Source of the DNA: Bedellia somnulentella
Taxonomy: Eukaryota > Arthropoda > Insecta > Lepidoptera > Bedelliidae
DNA: 64,000 nt
Direction of reading: 5' to 3'
Assembly (NCBI GenBank): GCA_963576735.1
Contig: OY755182.1
Location: forward strand, 2,294,001-2,358,000
The notes under the pieces: model-generated
Databases searched by the model: none
Told to the model about the DNA's origin: nothing
What the model saw: the letters and a program-made list of their open reading frames with translations, nothing else
Translations under genes and position numbers: made by a program
Shown here: one piece after another, positions 48,978-59,059 of the stretch
How the letters are laid out: each line of letters begins with the position of its first letter
Position numbering within the stretch: position 1 is the stretch's first letter

Positions 48978-49945
48978 GAACAAGGTCATCTGCGTATTGT
49001 AAACACTGACAATTTGCGTTAGTAGATTTTGAGATTTTGTGGGTGTAGATGTTAAATAGTATCGGGCTTAAAACAGATCCTTGTGGCAGACCTTTAAAAG
49101 CCCTCCTGCTTTGGAACTCCTCATCTGTAGATCTTAAAGATATTGTACGACCAGTAAGAAGATTGAAAATAGTATGAATAATCCTTATAGGAATTTTTAA
49201 GTCGAGCATTATTTTTTTCAGCATATTTAGAAGTACATTATCATATGCGGCTTTGATGTCTAAAAATGCTCCAACAGTGGATTAATTTTTCGTGAAAGCT
49301 GTGCGAATATCGGTTACCAAAACTCCGACACTATCCATGGTACCCAGCCCTTTCCGAAAGCCAAACATGTTAGGATTTAAAATATTATAGTATTATATAA
49401 ACCATTCTAGTCTGCACTTTATCAAATGTTCCAATAGTTTAGTTAATACTGATGATAAAGCAATTGGTCGTAGATGATCTGGATTGTCACAGTTTTTACC
49501 TGGCTTGTCAAGAGGTATAATTGTTTGGGATTTCCATGAATCAGGAATAAACTTTGAGTAAAGACAAAAATTAAGGAGTTCTAAAAGGTATTAATGGGTA
49601 TCTTCAGCAGAGTGAACTAAAAGGGAGTAAGGAATACCATCTGCACCCGGAGAAGAATCTTTCACTTGACTTAAAACATCTTTTAATTCAAATATACTAA
49701 AGGCGTTATTCGACCCGTTCTCAGAATTATCATTGGTATTACCAGTTGGATGTATAAAATTATCAAATGATGGTTCAATCATAATTTCCTCAGCACACGG
49801 AACATAAGCTGCACAAATCTTAATTAAAAATTTATCCAGAGTATCCTTAGGTTTGGGGCAGAGAGGACGAAGATTTAAACATCGTCTGTATTGATTCCAC
49901 AGATAATATAATACTATACTAGTACAGATACCCAATCCCATACAA
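48978..49945 (-). pseudogene. LINE RT half, decayed
   Basis: The minus strand has SSPGADGIPYSLLVHSAED, AFLDIKAAYDNVLLNML (motif A, after a stop), FKGLPQGSVLSPILFNIY (motif B) and CLQYADDLVLYR (motif C). Several stops and frameshifts. Same family as the element at 37697; its RNase H part is at 43270-43830. Confidence 0.87.
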
Positions 49946-49949
49946 CGAA

Positions 49950-50378
49950 ATGTGATGTGCTTAAATACCCTTATTCGGCGGGCTATTTTCTAGTTCTTTA
50001 TTGTTCGCTAGATGACGCTAAATATGCATGTATTGTAGGCACATAGTAGTACAACAAAAAGTCACAGATGGCGCTAAAAACAAAAACCAAATGATAACAA
50101 AGCCCGATATCACCCGATATCTGAACTCGGCTAATATTAGGAAATGGCGGCTGCGGGGCGCGCGGGGCACGCGGGGCGGGGGCGCCTCGGTAACACGACA
50201 CGAGCGAGACAGATTTTATTACTTTATGACTTTCTTTCACTAAATGTTTATTTGCAAATTTGCAAATATGGTCAAGGACAAAATCGTCGACAAGGCCAAT
50301 TGCGTACGAGTATTACATCCGTTTGTAGATATTTTTGCTTGTAATGTTAACAGTGTCGTTGTCGATATTCTTCTCTGC
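49950..50378. other. GC-rich patch, function unknown
   Basis: 50144-50200 is a run of GGGGCGCGCGGGGC-type sequence in AT-rich surroundings, next to CAGATGGCGCTA. No convincing reading frame or splice site. It could be a CpG-rich promoter relic or repeat edge. Confidence 0.3.
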
Positions 50379-50560
50379 TATGTGTCGGCTTAGAATAGCA
50401 CTACCCCATTTCTTACCGTAATGGTTCGTAATAGACGGACCCACCATCAAAATTCTTTGTTTTATAATCTTATCCCAACACAAGTTCCAAAAGTGGCGAA
50501 CGAAATTTTTATTCCTAAGCTCTGGCTCCCCTTCTAGGGATTTATAGCCGAAAATAAATG
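50379..50560 (+). repeat. Family A, degenerate copy
   Basis: TGTCGGCTTAGAATAGCACT and CTTCTAGGGATTTATAGCCG survive, with a deleted middle. Confidence 0.65.
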
Positions 50561-50702
50561 TGTGAATAATGATATTATTTTAATTAAAATAAAATAAACA
50601 GAATAAACACATTTATTTATTTAATATAATCGTGCAAGACGTATTCCTGCTGTAGTGGCGGCGTATAATCTCAATAATAGTTGACGGAGGTATTGAGCGC
50701 CT

Positions 50703-50785
50703 GTGTTGAGATTTTTCTTTCCTTTATTTATTCTATATTTATTAGTTATAATCCCCACATGAGATTTTCATGAACAAAAAGATTT
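50703..50785 (+). mobile_element. MITE right terminal repeat, copy e
   Basis: Only the right terminal repeat survives: TTTCTTTCCTTTATTTATTC through ATGAGATTTTCATGAACA, as in copy b. Confidence 0.65.
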
Positions 50786-51210
50786 AAATGATTTGAGTTG
50801 TTTAGTTTGAGGCATAGAATAGAGTTTGTGGCTGGAGGGTTTAATTTCATTGATTGGTTGACGATGTGCTGACAGACCACCAATATTTAATTAAAAAAAG
50901 TATCTTCCACAAGCTGATATTCCACAAGCATCTGTGGGTTTGTCGCATTCAAACTTCTGGTTAATACTATACTAAAATGTCAGCTCAAAATGGTATCATT
51001 TAATATTATATATAAAACATTATAATTAATTTTACTGGGTTATGTGGCTCGAATTTTAACCCATTTCCAAAATTATATTTTTTTTTATTATTTATTATTA
51101 TCTATTCTCTACATAAAGCGGCTAATAATTTAAAAATGTTGAAAGTATTATCAGAGAAGTATATTAAAAAAATCTATAGCTGGATTCAACTGCAATCATA
51201 CGGACATTTA
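50786..51210. other. No gene seen
   Basis: AT-rich spacer without recognisable coding or repeat signature. Confidence 0.45.
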
Positions 51211-51212
51211 AC

Positions 51213-51450
51213 TCCAACTCAAACGTTAACGCCGAATATCCCCGAACGGGGTCGGCAGTGGTATCAATACTTCTGATATTTACGTGACATTGTCACCGGG
51301 TGTTCAGAGTACCCACGTTATGCTCGGACAGTGTACTCACGTGATAGGGGACAGGTCCATCGCCGTTACAAATACAATGTCCCAGGGTTAGAAAACTAGT
51401 CGTCTGCGAGATAAGCGGTGTTCTACCCACTGAGCTACCAAGTCGTCATT
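51213..51450 (-). repeat. tRNA-SINE, older truncated copy
   Basis: AACGTTAACGCCGAATATCC through TGAGCTACCAAGTCG; the middle is deleted and the tRNA head diverged. Confidence 0.75.
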
Positions 51451-51626
51451 AAACTACTTATTTTATTTTATCTAGGTACCTACGCGCTACACCTACAGTA
51501 CAGAATACTTATCCTATTTGTAAAAAGTATTTATCAATCTTGCCACGTCACATACTGACATACATATTATTATTTCTCATACCGTTGGAGTAACAGAAAA
51601 TATAAATCTCATTGTTTAATCATAAC

Positions 51627-51996
51627 ATATAATATAACATAACATAAACGTTCACGCCGAATATCCCCGAAGGGGTTGGCAGAGGTACTAATACTTCTGA
51701 ACATCACGTGACTTTGTCACCTGGTGTTCAGAGTACCCACGTTTTGCATGGACAGTGTACTCACGTGATAGGGGGCAGGCCTATCGCCGTTTTATACGAA
51801 TACACTGTCACACGACTAAGTACAACTCAGCCATGTGGGTTTCCTCACGATGTTTTCCCTCACCGTTAACAACCATGATAAATTAACCACACATATGACT
51901 TTAGAAAAGACAAATTGGTGTAGGCCCGACCCAGGATTCGAACACTAGTCGCTTGCACGATAACCGAGTGTTCTACCCACTGGGCTATCACGGCTT
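51627..51996 (-). repeat. tRNA-SINE, full length
   Basis: On the minus strand it starts GCCGTGATAGCCCAGTGGGT (A-box TAGCCCAGTGGG) and has TGTTCGAATCCTGGG (B-box). The body is about 290 bp and it ends GGCGTGAACGTTTATGTTAT. Almost identical to the copy at 56220. Confidence 0.88.
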
Positions 51997-52057
51997 GTTT
52001 GTTTAATCATAATGCAAAATGCTGTATACCTGGCTGTTTTTAAAAAAAAAACATTAT

Positions 52058-52590
52058 TACATACATAAATATACTTACGACTATAAATCCCTAGAAGGGG
52101 TAGCCAAAGCTTCGAAAAAGTCAATCACTGAGTTATTAATATTAATTCAAATGTTCACACCGCAAAACCCGACGGTAGTGCAGGCAGAAAAAGGTCGAAC
52201 TCGTGAATACCATCAAGCAGCGCAAAGTCTCTTACTTGGGACACGTTTTGCGGCACGAACGCTACACGCTACTACACACCATAATGATGGGAAAAATAGA
52301 AGGAAAAAGAAGGCCAGGAAGAAGGAAGATGTCATGCTTGTGCAACATCAAAGAATGGACCGGCTTAAAAACCGTGGAAGAATTGTTCAGAACATGCATG
52401 GTAGCCAGAGCTTCAGAGCTAGAAACTCTTCACTCACATTTAAAAGTTGATAGGGGAGAAAATGGTATAAACAAATGATCGTTAGTGATGGGCCTCCGAA
52501 AATCCAAAAGCCCCAATACCGTTGGTCGCCTCTTACGTTCACCCACCGGAAGAAACGGGGTATCGACATTCTAAGCCGACACTACACGGC
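52058..52590 (-). repeat. Family A copy split by a LINE fragment
   Basis: The tail part 52058-52112 and body part 52399-52590 flank a plus-strand LINE piece. GGTAGCCAAAGCTTC and GGTAGCCAGAGCTTC at the two junctions are a 15-bp target duplication with one mismatch. Confidence 0.75.
52113..52398 (+). mobile_element. LINE ORF2 C-terminal fragment inserted in a SINE
   Basis: Reads IKQRKVSYLGHVLRHERY, then GKIEGKRRPGRRKMSCL and EWTGLKTVEELFRTC, a C-terminal signature of an arthropod LINE RT. Direct repeats GGTAGCCAAAGCTTC/GGTAGCCAGAGCTTC at the junctions mark the insertion. Confidence 0.82.
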
Positions 52591-52654
52591 TAAAAATTAG
52601 TGATAAGAAATGGCACAAGGTTATTTTTGAGCGATGCGGCAGGAATTAAAATTA

Positions 52655-52790
52655 CATATATATTCTCACGCCGTTAGTTCACATTGGGATAGTTAGAGAT
52701 TATCGATCGCCACTTTGTACGACCCTGACAAACTTGGGACACTAGTTTAAGCACAGTCTCTTTTTGGTCCAAACGTGTACGCCGAGGTCG
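52655..52790 (-). repeat. RTE-like LINE 3' end
   Basis: ATTCTCACGCCGTTAGTTC and ATCGATCGCCACTTTGTACG; followed by part of the LINE 3' coding region. Confidence 0.65.
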
Positions 52791-52895
52791 TTAAAAATTA
52801 AAATCACTTAAAAAGTACCCTATACCCCGTGAGTCGCCTCTTGCAATCACCCTCGAGTAGTAATGGGGTAGTGTTATTTTAAGTCGACAATTATC
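52790..52895 (-). repeat. Family A 5' fragment (third subfamily)
   Basis: GAGTCGCCTCTTGCAATCAC and GGGGTAGTGTTATTTTAAG identify the 5' end of the repeat. Confidence 0.6.
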
Positions 52896-52899
52896 ACCA

Positions 52900-53787
52900 T
52901 TTCGATTACTTGGACGCAAATCAAAACAAGTAAGATACGTCAATAAACACAATCTCATTTTGGCGCCATCTATTGTCAGTAGTTGAAATCACTAAACATT
53001 TCAGTTAAATAGATGTAGTTCTACAATAATCATTTAGGAATACAATTTCATAAAAACAAAAATACAGTTTTTTTTTTTTATATTTTGCTTATATTTGTAA
53101 TAATTTATGTTTTATGGTATTAAGTTACATAATAAATTACCATGTTATATTTATCTAACTGGCTTTTGGCTTTTTAAACGATAATTAGACACTTTAAGTT
53201 TTTATTTTAAAAGTCGACTATATCTCAACTCCATCTATTGAGCGTAGAGGTAACTAAAAACATTTTGTATGAGATGGTATACCATGATTGATTCACAGCT
53301 TTCCAAACAACTGACGGGGATGACCGGGGTGATAGACGTTCGCAATAAGAAACCCAACCCATTCTCTTTTTTTTCGTAGTAATTTTTTACATCTAGCAGC
53401 ATTATATTGGCACGCAGCTAAATTTTCTGGTGACATATCATTATTATATGTCAATTCAGCACTTCAATTTGTTAATGTTATTTTAATTATTTGTAGTTTC
53501 TTGTTTTATTATGCGGTGATGTTGATTTTGGAGATAAATAGCGCTACTAATAAACAAACAGCTCTGGTGGTGGGTGCCTGCTTTACCTCCCTTACATTTT
53601 TGCTATTTTACTGATTACTGTAACTTTTTAATTTCATCTAGTTTTAATCTAAGTTTTAAATTTAGCGAATAATTTAACATAATAATTTAATGTATACCTT
53701 ATTTCTTTTTAATGTGTTTAATTAGTTACTTTAGTTTAATCGCACCTATATCGCGATTAATAGGTATTTATAGTTAAGTGTTTTAAT
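52900..53787. other. Presumed 5' UTR of the RLE LINE, plus AT-rich spacer
   Basis: No reading frame. The part from about 53390 upward may belong to the LINE whose first ATG is at 53812. Confidence 0.35.
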
Positions 53788-53811
53788 TTGTTGTATAATT
53801 TTCTATTTACA

Positions 53812-54057
53812 ATGGTCCAAACAGATGAGGCTGACCTTGCCTGCTCCCACTGTCCTTCAAGTTGCCTAAAACGTTTTAATAAACACGGCCTCGCCATACA
53901 TTACGGGCGCATGCACAAACCAAAAGCTCCAATTCCGTTAGCTCCCACTCCCTCGCCACAGTCATCACCACCAATCGCAGCTTCAGGGCAGACGCTGACA
54001 CCTGCAGACCTCACCACGGCCACTACCGCTCCACCACCGGCGGCTCTAGAGCAGTAA
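53812..54057 (+). pseudogene. RLE LINE N-terminal zinc-finger segment
   Basis: ATG at 53812 (MVQTDEADLACSHC), C2H2 finger, then a Pro/Ala-rich linker to TAA at 54055. The same frame continues beyond the stop. Confidence 0.8.
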
Positions 54058-54807
54058 GAGACTCTTGGAGAACGCAGAGCTCACGTATGTGTTCTTAAAC
54101 ACATTCCTAAAGGCGCTCGCAATCTAGCCGCAGGGAAACTTGCTAGCCTCATCAATAGGTGCTTGGTAAGCAATTCAATTGAGGACTGGTGGGATTTCCT
54201 TTCCTTTAGTTTCACTTCGCTCCGGGTACCTAAGGACAGAGACGGAACTGCATCTCTCACTAGCAGAGTTAAGCGGAACATAGGCTGTAGGGGTAGTGTT
54301 GATGACATACCAGACAGGGGCTCACGGAATTCCACTTCAGTCCATAAGCTGATTGAGGGAAAAGTGTACGAAGGGGTTCTAAGAGGAGCGGTAAGACTCC
54401 TCTCCTCCGATTGTACCCTGGCACCCTCTGATAATCACACTCTCGAAAGACTGCGTGAGAGGCATCCAGCCCCACTACGCCCTGTACTTAGCTCGCCCTT
54501 CCCCTCAGACTTTGCGCAGCCATTATTAGTTACCAGCTCTGAGGTAGCTGCTGCTGTTGGGTCTTTCCATTCCAGCTCAGCCGCCGGGCTGGATGGCTTG
54601 CGACCACTGCATCTCAAGGAGCTTATTGCTACAACAGCAGGTGACAATGGGCCGCGGCTGCTGGAAGCTCTCACAAAGCTTAGCAATTTTCTCCTGAGAG
54701 GCGAATTAAATGCCGCGGTGTGCCCCTACCTCTACGGTGCACCGCGGTGGTTCGCTCTGCGGCCTTTTGAAAAAGGATGGTGGCATAAGAACAATCGCGG
54801 TAGGTAG
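54058..54807 (+). pseudogene. RLE LINE pre-RT segment
   Basis: Includes SIEDWWDFLSFSFTSLRV and the finger-domain box SSAAGLDGLRPLHLKEL. The true frame leaves this one near 54755 through a single-base indel. Confidence 0.82.
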
Positions 54808-55650
54808 TGTTATTCGCCGCCTTGTAGCCAAATTGGGTTGCCAGTCGGTTCGTGATCAGATGGCACCCATTTTACGTCCGCATCAGTTGGGCTTTGGAAC
54901 CCCTCTTGGCTGCGAGGCGGCCATTCACGCTACCAGACAATTCGCGATGTCACCTGCGCGCACCGGTGATGTGATTCTTAAAATTGACATTATAAATGCA
55001 TTCAACAGTATTGAGAGGGACGTGATGCTGGCCGAGGCTAGGGTTAGAGTGCCTACGCTTAGCCCGTTTCTCGAGCAGTGTTACGTCGCTCCCAGTCACC
55101 TTTTTTTTGATAGCGATAAAATCGCATCGCGGGTGGGCGCTCAACAGGGGGATCCACTTGGCCCTCTTCTCTTCAGCCTGGCGATCAATGACATTATAAA
55201 TTCATTGGGCGCACCGCTCAACATATGGTATCATGATGACGGTACTCTGGGTGGTGCGCCTGACGTAGTTCTTAGGGATTTGGAGTTATTGATTCCCAGG
55301 CTGGAGGATCTGGGCCTGGTGGTAAATGGTAGTAAGTGCGAACTTTTTCCATGTAATGACACCGTATCAGAATGTGTACAGGACTTTCGTCGGGTCTTCC
55401 CAGACATTAGAATCATCGATCGAGGGTCGTTCGAACTATTTGGAGCCCCTATTTTCGGGGACGCAGTTCCGGTCGCGATTCAAAATAAGGTAAAAATGCT
55501 CGAAAAGGCTGGCCAGAACTTGGATCATTTGTCCAGTCATGTCGCGTTTACCCTCTTTCGAAGTTGCCTAAGTATTCCAAAGTTAATGTTCATGTTGAGG
55601 ACCTCTCCAACGTGGCTTTATCCTGACTCTGTTGCTGAAGTAGATGAATA
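54750..55650 (+). pseudogene. RLE LINE RT core
   Basis: Motifs 0-5 are readable in one frame: GLLKKDGGIRTIAVGS, HQLGFGTPLGCEAAIHA, DIINAFNSIERD, GAQQGDPLGP, YHDDGTLGG and LVVNGSKCEL. Confidence 0.88.
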
Positions 55651-56219
55651 CATTGGAGCGGATCCTCAACGATAGCATGGATGAGACACAATGGCTGCAA
55701 GCATCGCTGCCGATTCGTCACGGGGGGCTGGGTGTAAGGCGGGTACATGATGACACAAACTTACCAGCTTTTTTGGCTTCCTCGCATGGGGTGGTTGAAC
55801 TCGTCGCTAACATTCTGTGTTTACAGGGCGACGAGCTCAACATCCTATTTGTGGGGGAGGCCAAGGAAGCTTGGTCGTCAGTATGTCCCGCAGTAGATCA
55901 CCCTGAGAAACCCCACATACAAAGGCAGTGGGACGATCCGTGTTGCGAAAAGAGGGTATCGGACATGCTACAGATAGCTACTGGGCCAGATATTGCTCGC
56001 CTGAAAGCTGCAGGCCTACCTGAATCCGGTGCCTGGTTGAAAGCTCTACCTTCACCCGGACTGGGCACCGCCCTGGACGATGAGTCTTTAAGGGTGGCAG
56101 TGGCATTGCGGCTCGGAGGCAACGTATGCGATGCACACCGATGCAGGTGCGGGGCAGCAGTTGATGTTCGTGGGCACCACGGGTTAAGCTGCGCTAAGTC
56201 AGCTGGTCGGTTTCCACGT
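55651..56219 (+). pseudogene. RLE LINE thumb and zinc knuckle
   Basis: ILNDSMDETQWLQASLPIRH, GGLGVRR, WLKALPSPGLGTALDD and the CxCG...HHGLSC knuckle. Interrupted by the SINE. Confidence 0.85.
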
Positions 56220-56583
56220 CATACATAACATAACATAAACGTTCACGCCGAATATCCCCGAAGGGGTTGGCAGAGGTACTAATACTTCTGAACATCACGT
56301 GACTTTGTCACCTGGTGTTCAGAGTACCCACGTTTTGCATGGACAGTGTACTCACGTGATAGGGGGCAGGCCTATCGCCGTTTTGTACGAATACACTGTC
56401 ACATGACTAAGTACAACTCAGCCATGTGGGTTTCCTCACGATGTTTTCCCTCACCGTTAACAACCATGATAAATTAACCACACATATGTCTTTAGAAAAG
56501 ACAAATTGGTGTAGGCCCGACCCAGGATTCGAACACTAGTCGCTTGCACGATAACCAAGTGTTCTACCCACTGGGCTATCACG
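56220..56583 (-). repeat. tRNA-SINE inserted in the RLE LINE (target duplication)
   Basis: Full length. TTCCACGTCAT occurs at 56213-56223 and 56584-56594, an 11-bp target duplication. Nearly identical to the copy at 51627-51996, so both are young. Confidence 0.92.
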
Positions 56584-56594
56584 GTTCCACGTCA

Positions 56595-57090
56595 TCACAT
56601 GCTAAATGATGTGCTCCGCCGTGCACTTGTTTCCGCCGGAGTACCGTGTGCGCTGGAGTCTCCCGGATTGCTGAGAACAGATGGTAAACGTCCGGATGGA
56701 CTCACTCTTATTCCGTGGGAGAAGGGACGATGCCTCGTGTGAGACGCCACCTGCGTCAGTACATACGCAGCATCCCATCTGCCCAGAGCCCCGAGAGCCC
56801 CACGTGCCGCAGCGGAGTGGGCAGCTGCTCAGAAGCACGCGAAGTACTTGGCTCTGAAGGACAGGTACTTGTTCGTGCCGTTTGCGGTCGAGGTGAGCGG
56901 TGCGTGGTGTGACGAAGCGTGGGAGCTTGGCCGGAGCATTGGACGGCGCTTGAGGGACGTGGGATCAGATCCAAGCTCCGTGTCTTATCTGGTTCAAAGA
57001 ATATCTTTGGCAATACAACGTGGCAATGCTGCAAGCGTGCTAGGCACTTTTACACCAGATATGACACGGGGCGCGTATTGTGGCTTGTAA
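56595..57090 (+). pseudogene. RLE LINE restriction-like endonuclease domain
   Basis: Reads [20 protein letters not shown], then [58 protein letters not shown] and VQRISLAIQRGNAAS. RPDG and the acidic DAT are the nuclease core. Confidence 0.82.
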
Positions 57091-57107
57091 ATATCTATAT
57101 CTATACT

Positions 57108-57420
57108 CTATACTAATATTATAAAGCTGAAGAGTTTGTTTGTTTGAACGCTAGGATCTCAGGAACTATCCAATCAAATTGAAAAATTCTTTTTGTGTTG
57201 GATAGTCCATTTATTGAGGAAGGCTTTAGGCTATGTATCTTCACGCTGCAACTTATAGGAGCAAAAAATCAGCGAAAGATGTTGCAAAAACGGGGAACAT
57301 TATCCGTATTTGCAGGCTTCCGTTACGTGCGCTGCGTAAACGGTTGAAGTTACCCAAAAAGTGTGTAGCAGAGAATTATTTCTCTTTAAACGATCTAAAA
57401 AAATGTCCGTGACAGTATAT
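57108..57420 (+). repeat. Dispersed repeat, TACTAATATTATAAAG type, 5' part
   Basis: TACTAATATTATAAAGCTG, GAGTTTGTTTGTTTGAACG and TTTTTGTGTTGGATAGTCC. The likely 3' part (GACGCGGACGAACTCACGGG) is at 58715-58745, with other repeats between. Confidence 0.7.
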
Positions 57421-57749
57421 GTCTAGCTTTTAAGATTGACTCACTATAACCATTTTTATAGTAATCAAATTTGGTCGAAATTAATGCGTTATTGCCAATT
57501 ATTTGCATATTTTTTGTAGCCTAATATTAATCCTTATCAAAATAAATGTATTGTTGATTAAGAGTATTTAATTGTGAACATTGTCATTTAAATTAACATC
57601 TTAGAAGATAATACAATTTCAGAACTACTCCGCAACAAAATTGACACGTGTGCATTAAGCGCTAGACAAGACGCTGCGCTGGCTGGCGAGCGAGGTGACC
57701 CGCGCCAGAAGCTTATGTTCAAGCCTTATAAGTAATAGTTGTAACTAAT

Positions 57750-57924
57750 ACATACATACATATACTCACGGCTATAAATTCCTTGAAGGGGTAGCCAGAG
57801 CCAAGGAATTGGATACTCCTCAGCCACTTTTGGAAAGTTTAGTGCGGAAAAGATGGTAAATAAAGGTTGTTCGTGATGGGTCTCCAACCGCATCGCCCAA
57901 AAATCCCTTAAAAGCCCCAACAAC
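57750..57924 (-). repeat. Family A copy, 5'-truncated
   Basis: From CATACATACATATACTCACG to AAAAGCCCCAAC; the 5' third is missing. Confidence 0.8.
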
Positions 57925-57971
57925 TCATCATTTAAATTCGTGTATGTACCATCTATGTTTGTAGGTATAGT

Positions 57972-58088
57972 CGTTGAAACAAATATATTTCTTTTTGTGA
58001 TCATGAATTTACACTAGATGGCGCTGATGGCGTTGAAACAAATATATTTCTTTTTGTGATCATGAATTTACACTAGATGGCGCTGACT
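57972..58088. repeat. 59-bp tandem duplication
   Basis: CGTTGAAACAAATATATTTC through CACTAGATGGCGCTGA is repeated at 57972 and 58031 with almost no difference. Confidence 0.92.
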
Positions 58089-58239
58089 GTATATATTCTA
58101 CATCGCGGTATGATTTCTTAAACTTGGCTTTCACGGTTCTCTTGGTATCTCTTCTCTTTACGGAACTGTAGAATTCAGAATTCAGTGTATTATTGGTTTT
58201 TGCGAAGTATGATTTGACATACTTAGTCAAATTGAGAGT

Positions 58240-58417
58240 GTGCTCAAAAAGGCAGGCGTCCGAAGTATGAAGAATAAAAGAGCATGTATGAATAGATTGA
58301 TGGATGTAGACGAAGCTAGAAAGGTTTGCCAGGATCGTATGAAGTGGCAACCAATAGTCTCTGCCTACCCCAATGGGAATTAACGGCGTGAGTATATGAA
58401 TGTATGTATGATATATC
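58240..58417 (+). mobile_element. RTE-like LINE 3' end with coding remnant
   Basis: From GAGTGTGCTCAAAAAGGCAG through TAGACGAAGCTAGAAAGG to GGCGTGAGTATATGAATG. The same order is seen at 10610-10770. Confidence 0.7.
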
Positions 58418-58657
58418 AAAGTATAGTAATAATAAAACATCCGAAATATACTTTCAACATCTCACCGTGTTATACCTAATACTTACTCAATACACTTTCA
58501 TTTAGTAGTAGTTTTTTTTATATATTTACGGCTAAGATTGTTTTTCACACGGCCAACTATATGTCGCGTTGTCAAGATCGGGTTTCGGGGAAAATCAATA
58601 GGTTCTTCTGCCACAGGAAAACAAAAAAATATGTCATTTACGCAGAAGTACTTTAAG

Positions 58658-58660
<3 letters not shown>

Positions 58661-58692
<32 letters not shown>
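58661..58692 (+). repeat. (TA)n microsatellite
   Basis: Uninterrupted TATATA run of about 32 bp. Confidence 0.85.
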
Positions 58693-58693
<1 letters not shown>

Positions 58694-58818
58694 CTTATTT
58701 AAAAGCAAAAATTGACGCGGACGAACTCACGGGGAAGAGCTAGTTAGTAAATAAGTTGTAAATTCCATATGTAAATTTAAGTATATTTTTCCTAAATCAC
58801 AAATATATATTTATCATT

Positions 58819-59045
58819 TTATTCAGCATTCTTGCGCTCTGCAATTGCTTGAGTGCAATCTGCATCCCACCAAGGAGGAGACGGAATTTTACCTATAGTA
58901 CTATTTTTAAGCGGAAAACTCATATCAGCTGCCTGTATTACAGCTTGACTAAAATTATCAAAAAATTTGTTGATATTTTCTGTAGACAGGTCGTTAATAT
59001 TTGTTATGGAATTTAGAGTGTTGATTTTATTTTCGGTGCATGACA
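58819..59045 (-). pseudogene. LINE fragment between endonuclease and RT
   Basis: Reads FFDNFSQAVIQAADMSFPL and IPSPPWWDADCTQAIAERK; the PWWDxxCxxAIxERK box is typical of the linker after the LINE endonuclease. Confidence 0.75.
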
Positions 59046-59059
59046 TGTATGACACCCAC

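Larger units (their letters stand above)
53800..57090 (+). mobile_element. RLE-type LINE (zinc finger, RT, restriction-like endonuclease), dead
   Basis: Single-ORF non-LTR retrotransposon. N-terminus: a C2H2 finger (CSHCPSSCLKRF...HYGRMH). Middle: RT with AAGLDGLRPLHLKEL, KKDGGIRTIAVG, ILKIDIINAFNSIER (motif A), GAQQGDPLGPLLFSLAI (motif B) and IWYHDDG (motif C, His where relatives often have Leu). C-terminus: a CCHC-like CRCGAAVDVRGHHGLSC and a PD-(D/E)xK nuclease (RPDG...LV-stop-DATC). Breaks: TAA at 54055; a frameshift near 54755 and another near 55650; a tRNA-SINE at 56220; TGA in place of Trp at 56739-56741. GC-rich relative to its surroundings. The clade is not certain. Confidence 0.88.

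Noticed and set aside
54081..55144. Minus-strand frames over the RLE LINE
   Set aside because: They are complements of RT motifs; GC-rich coding DNA gives long antisense frames.
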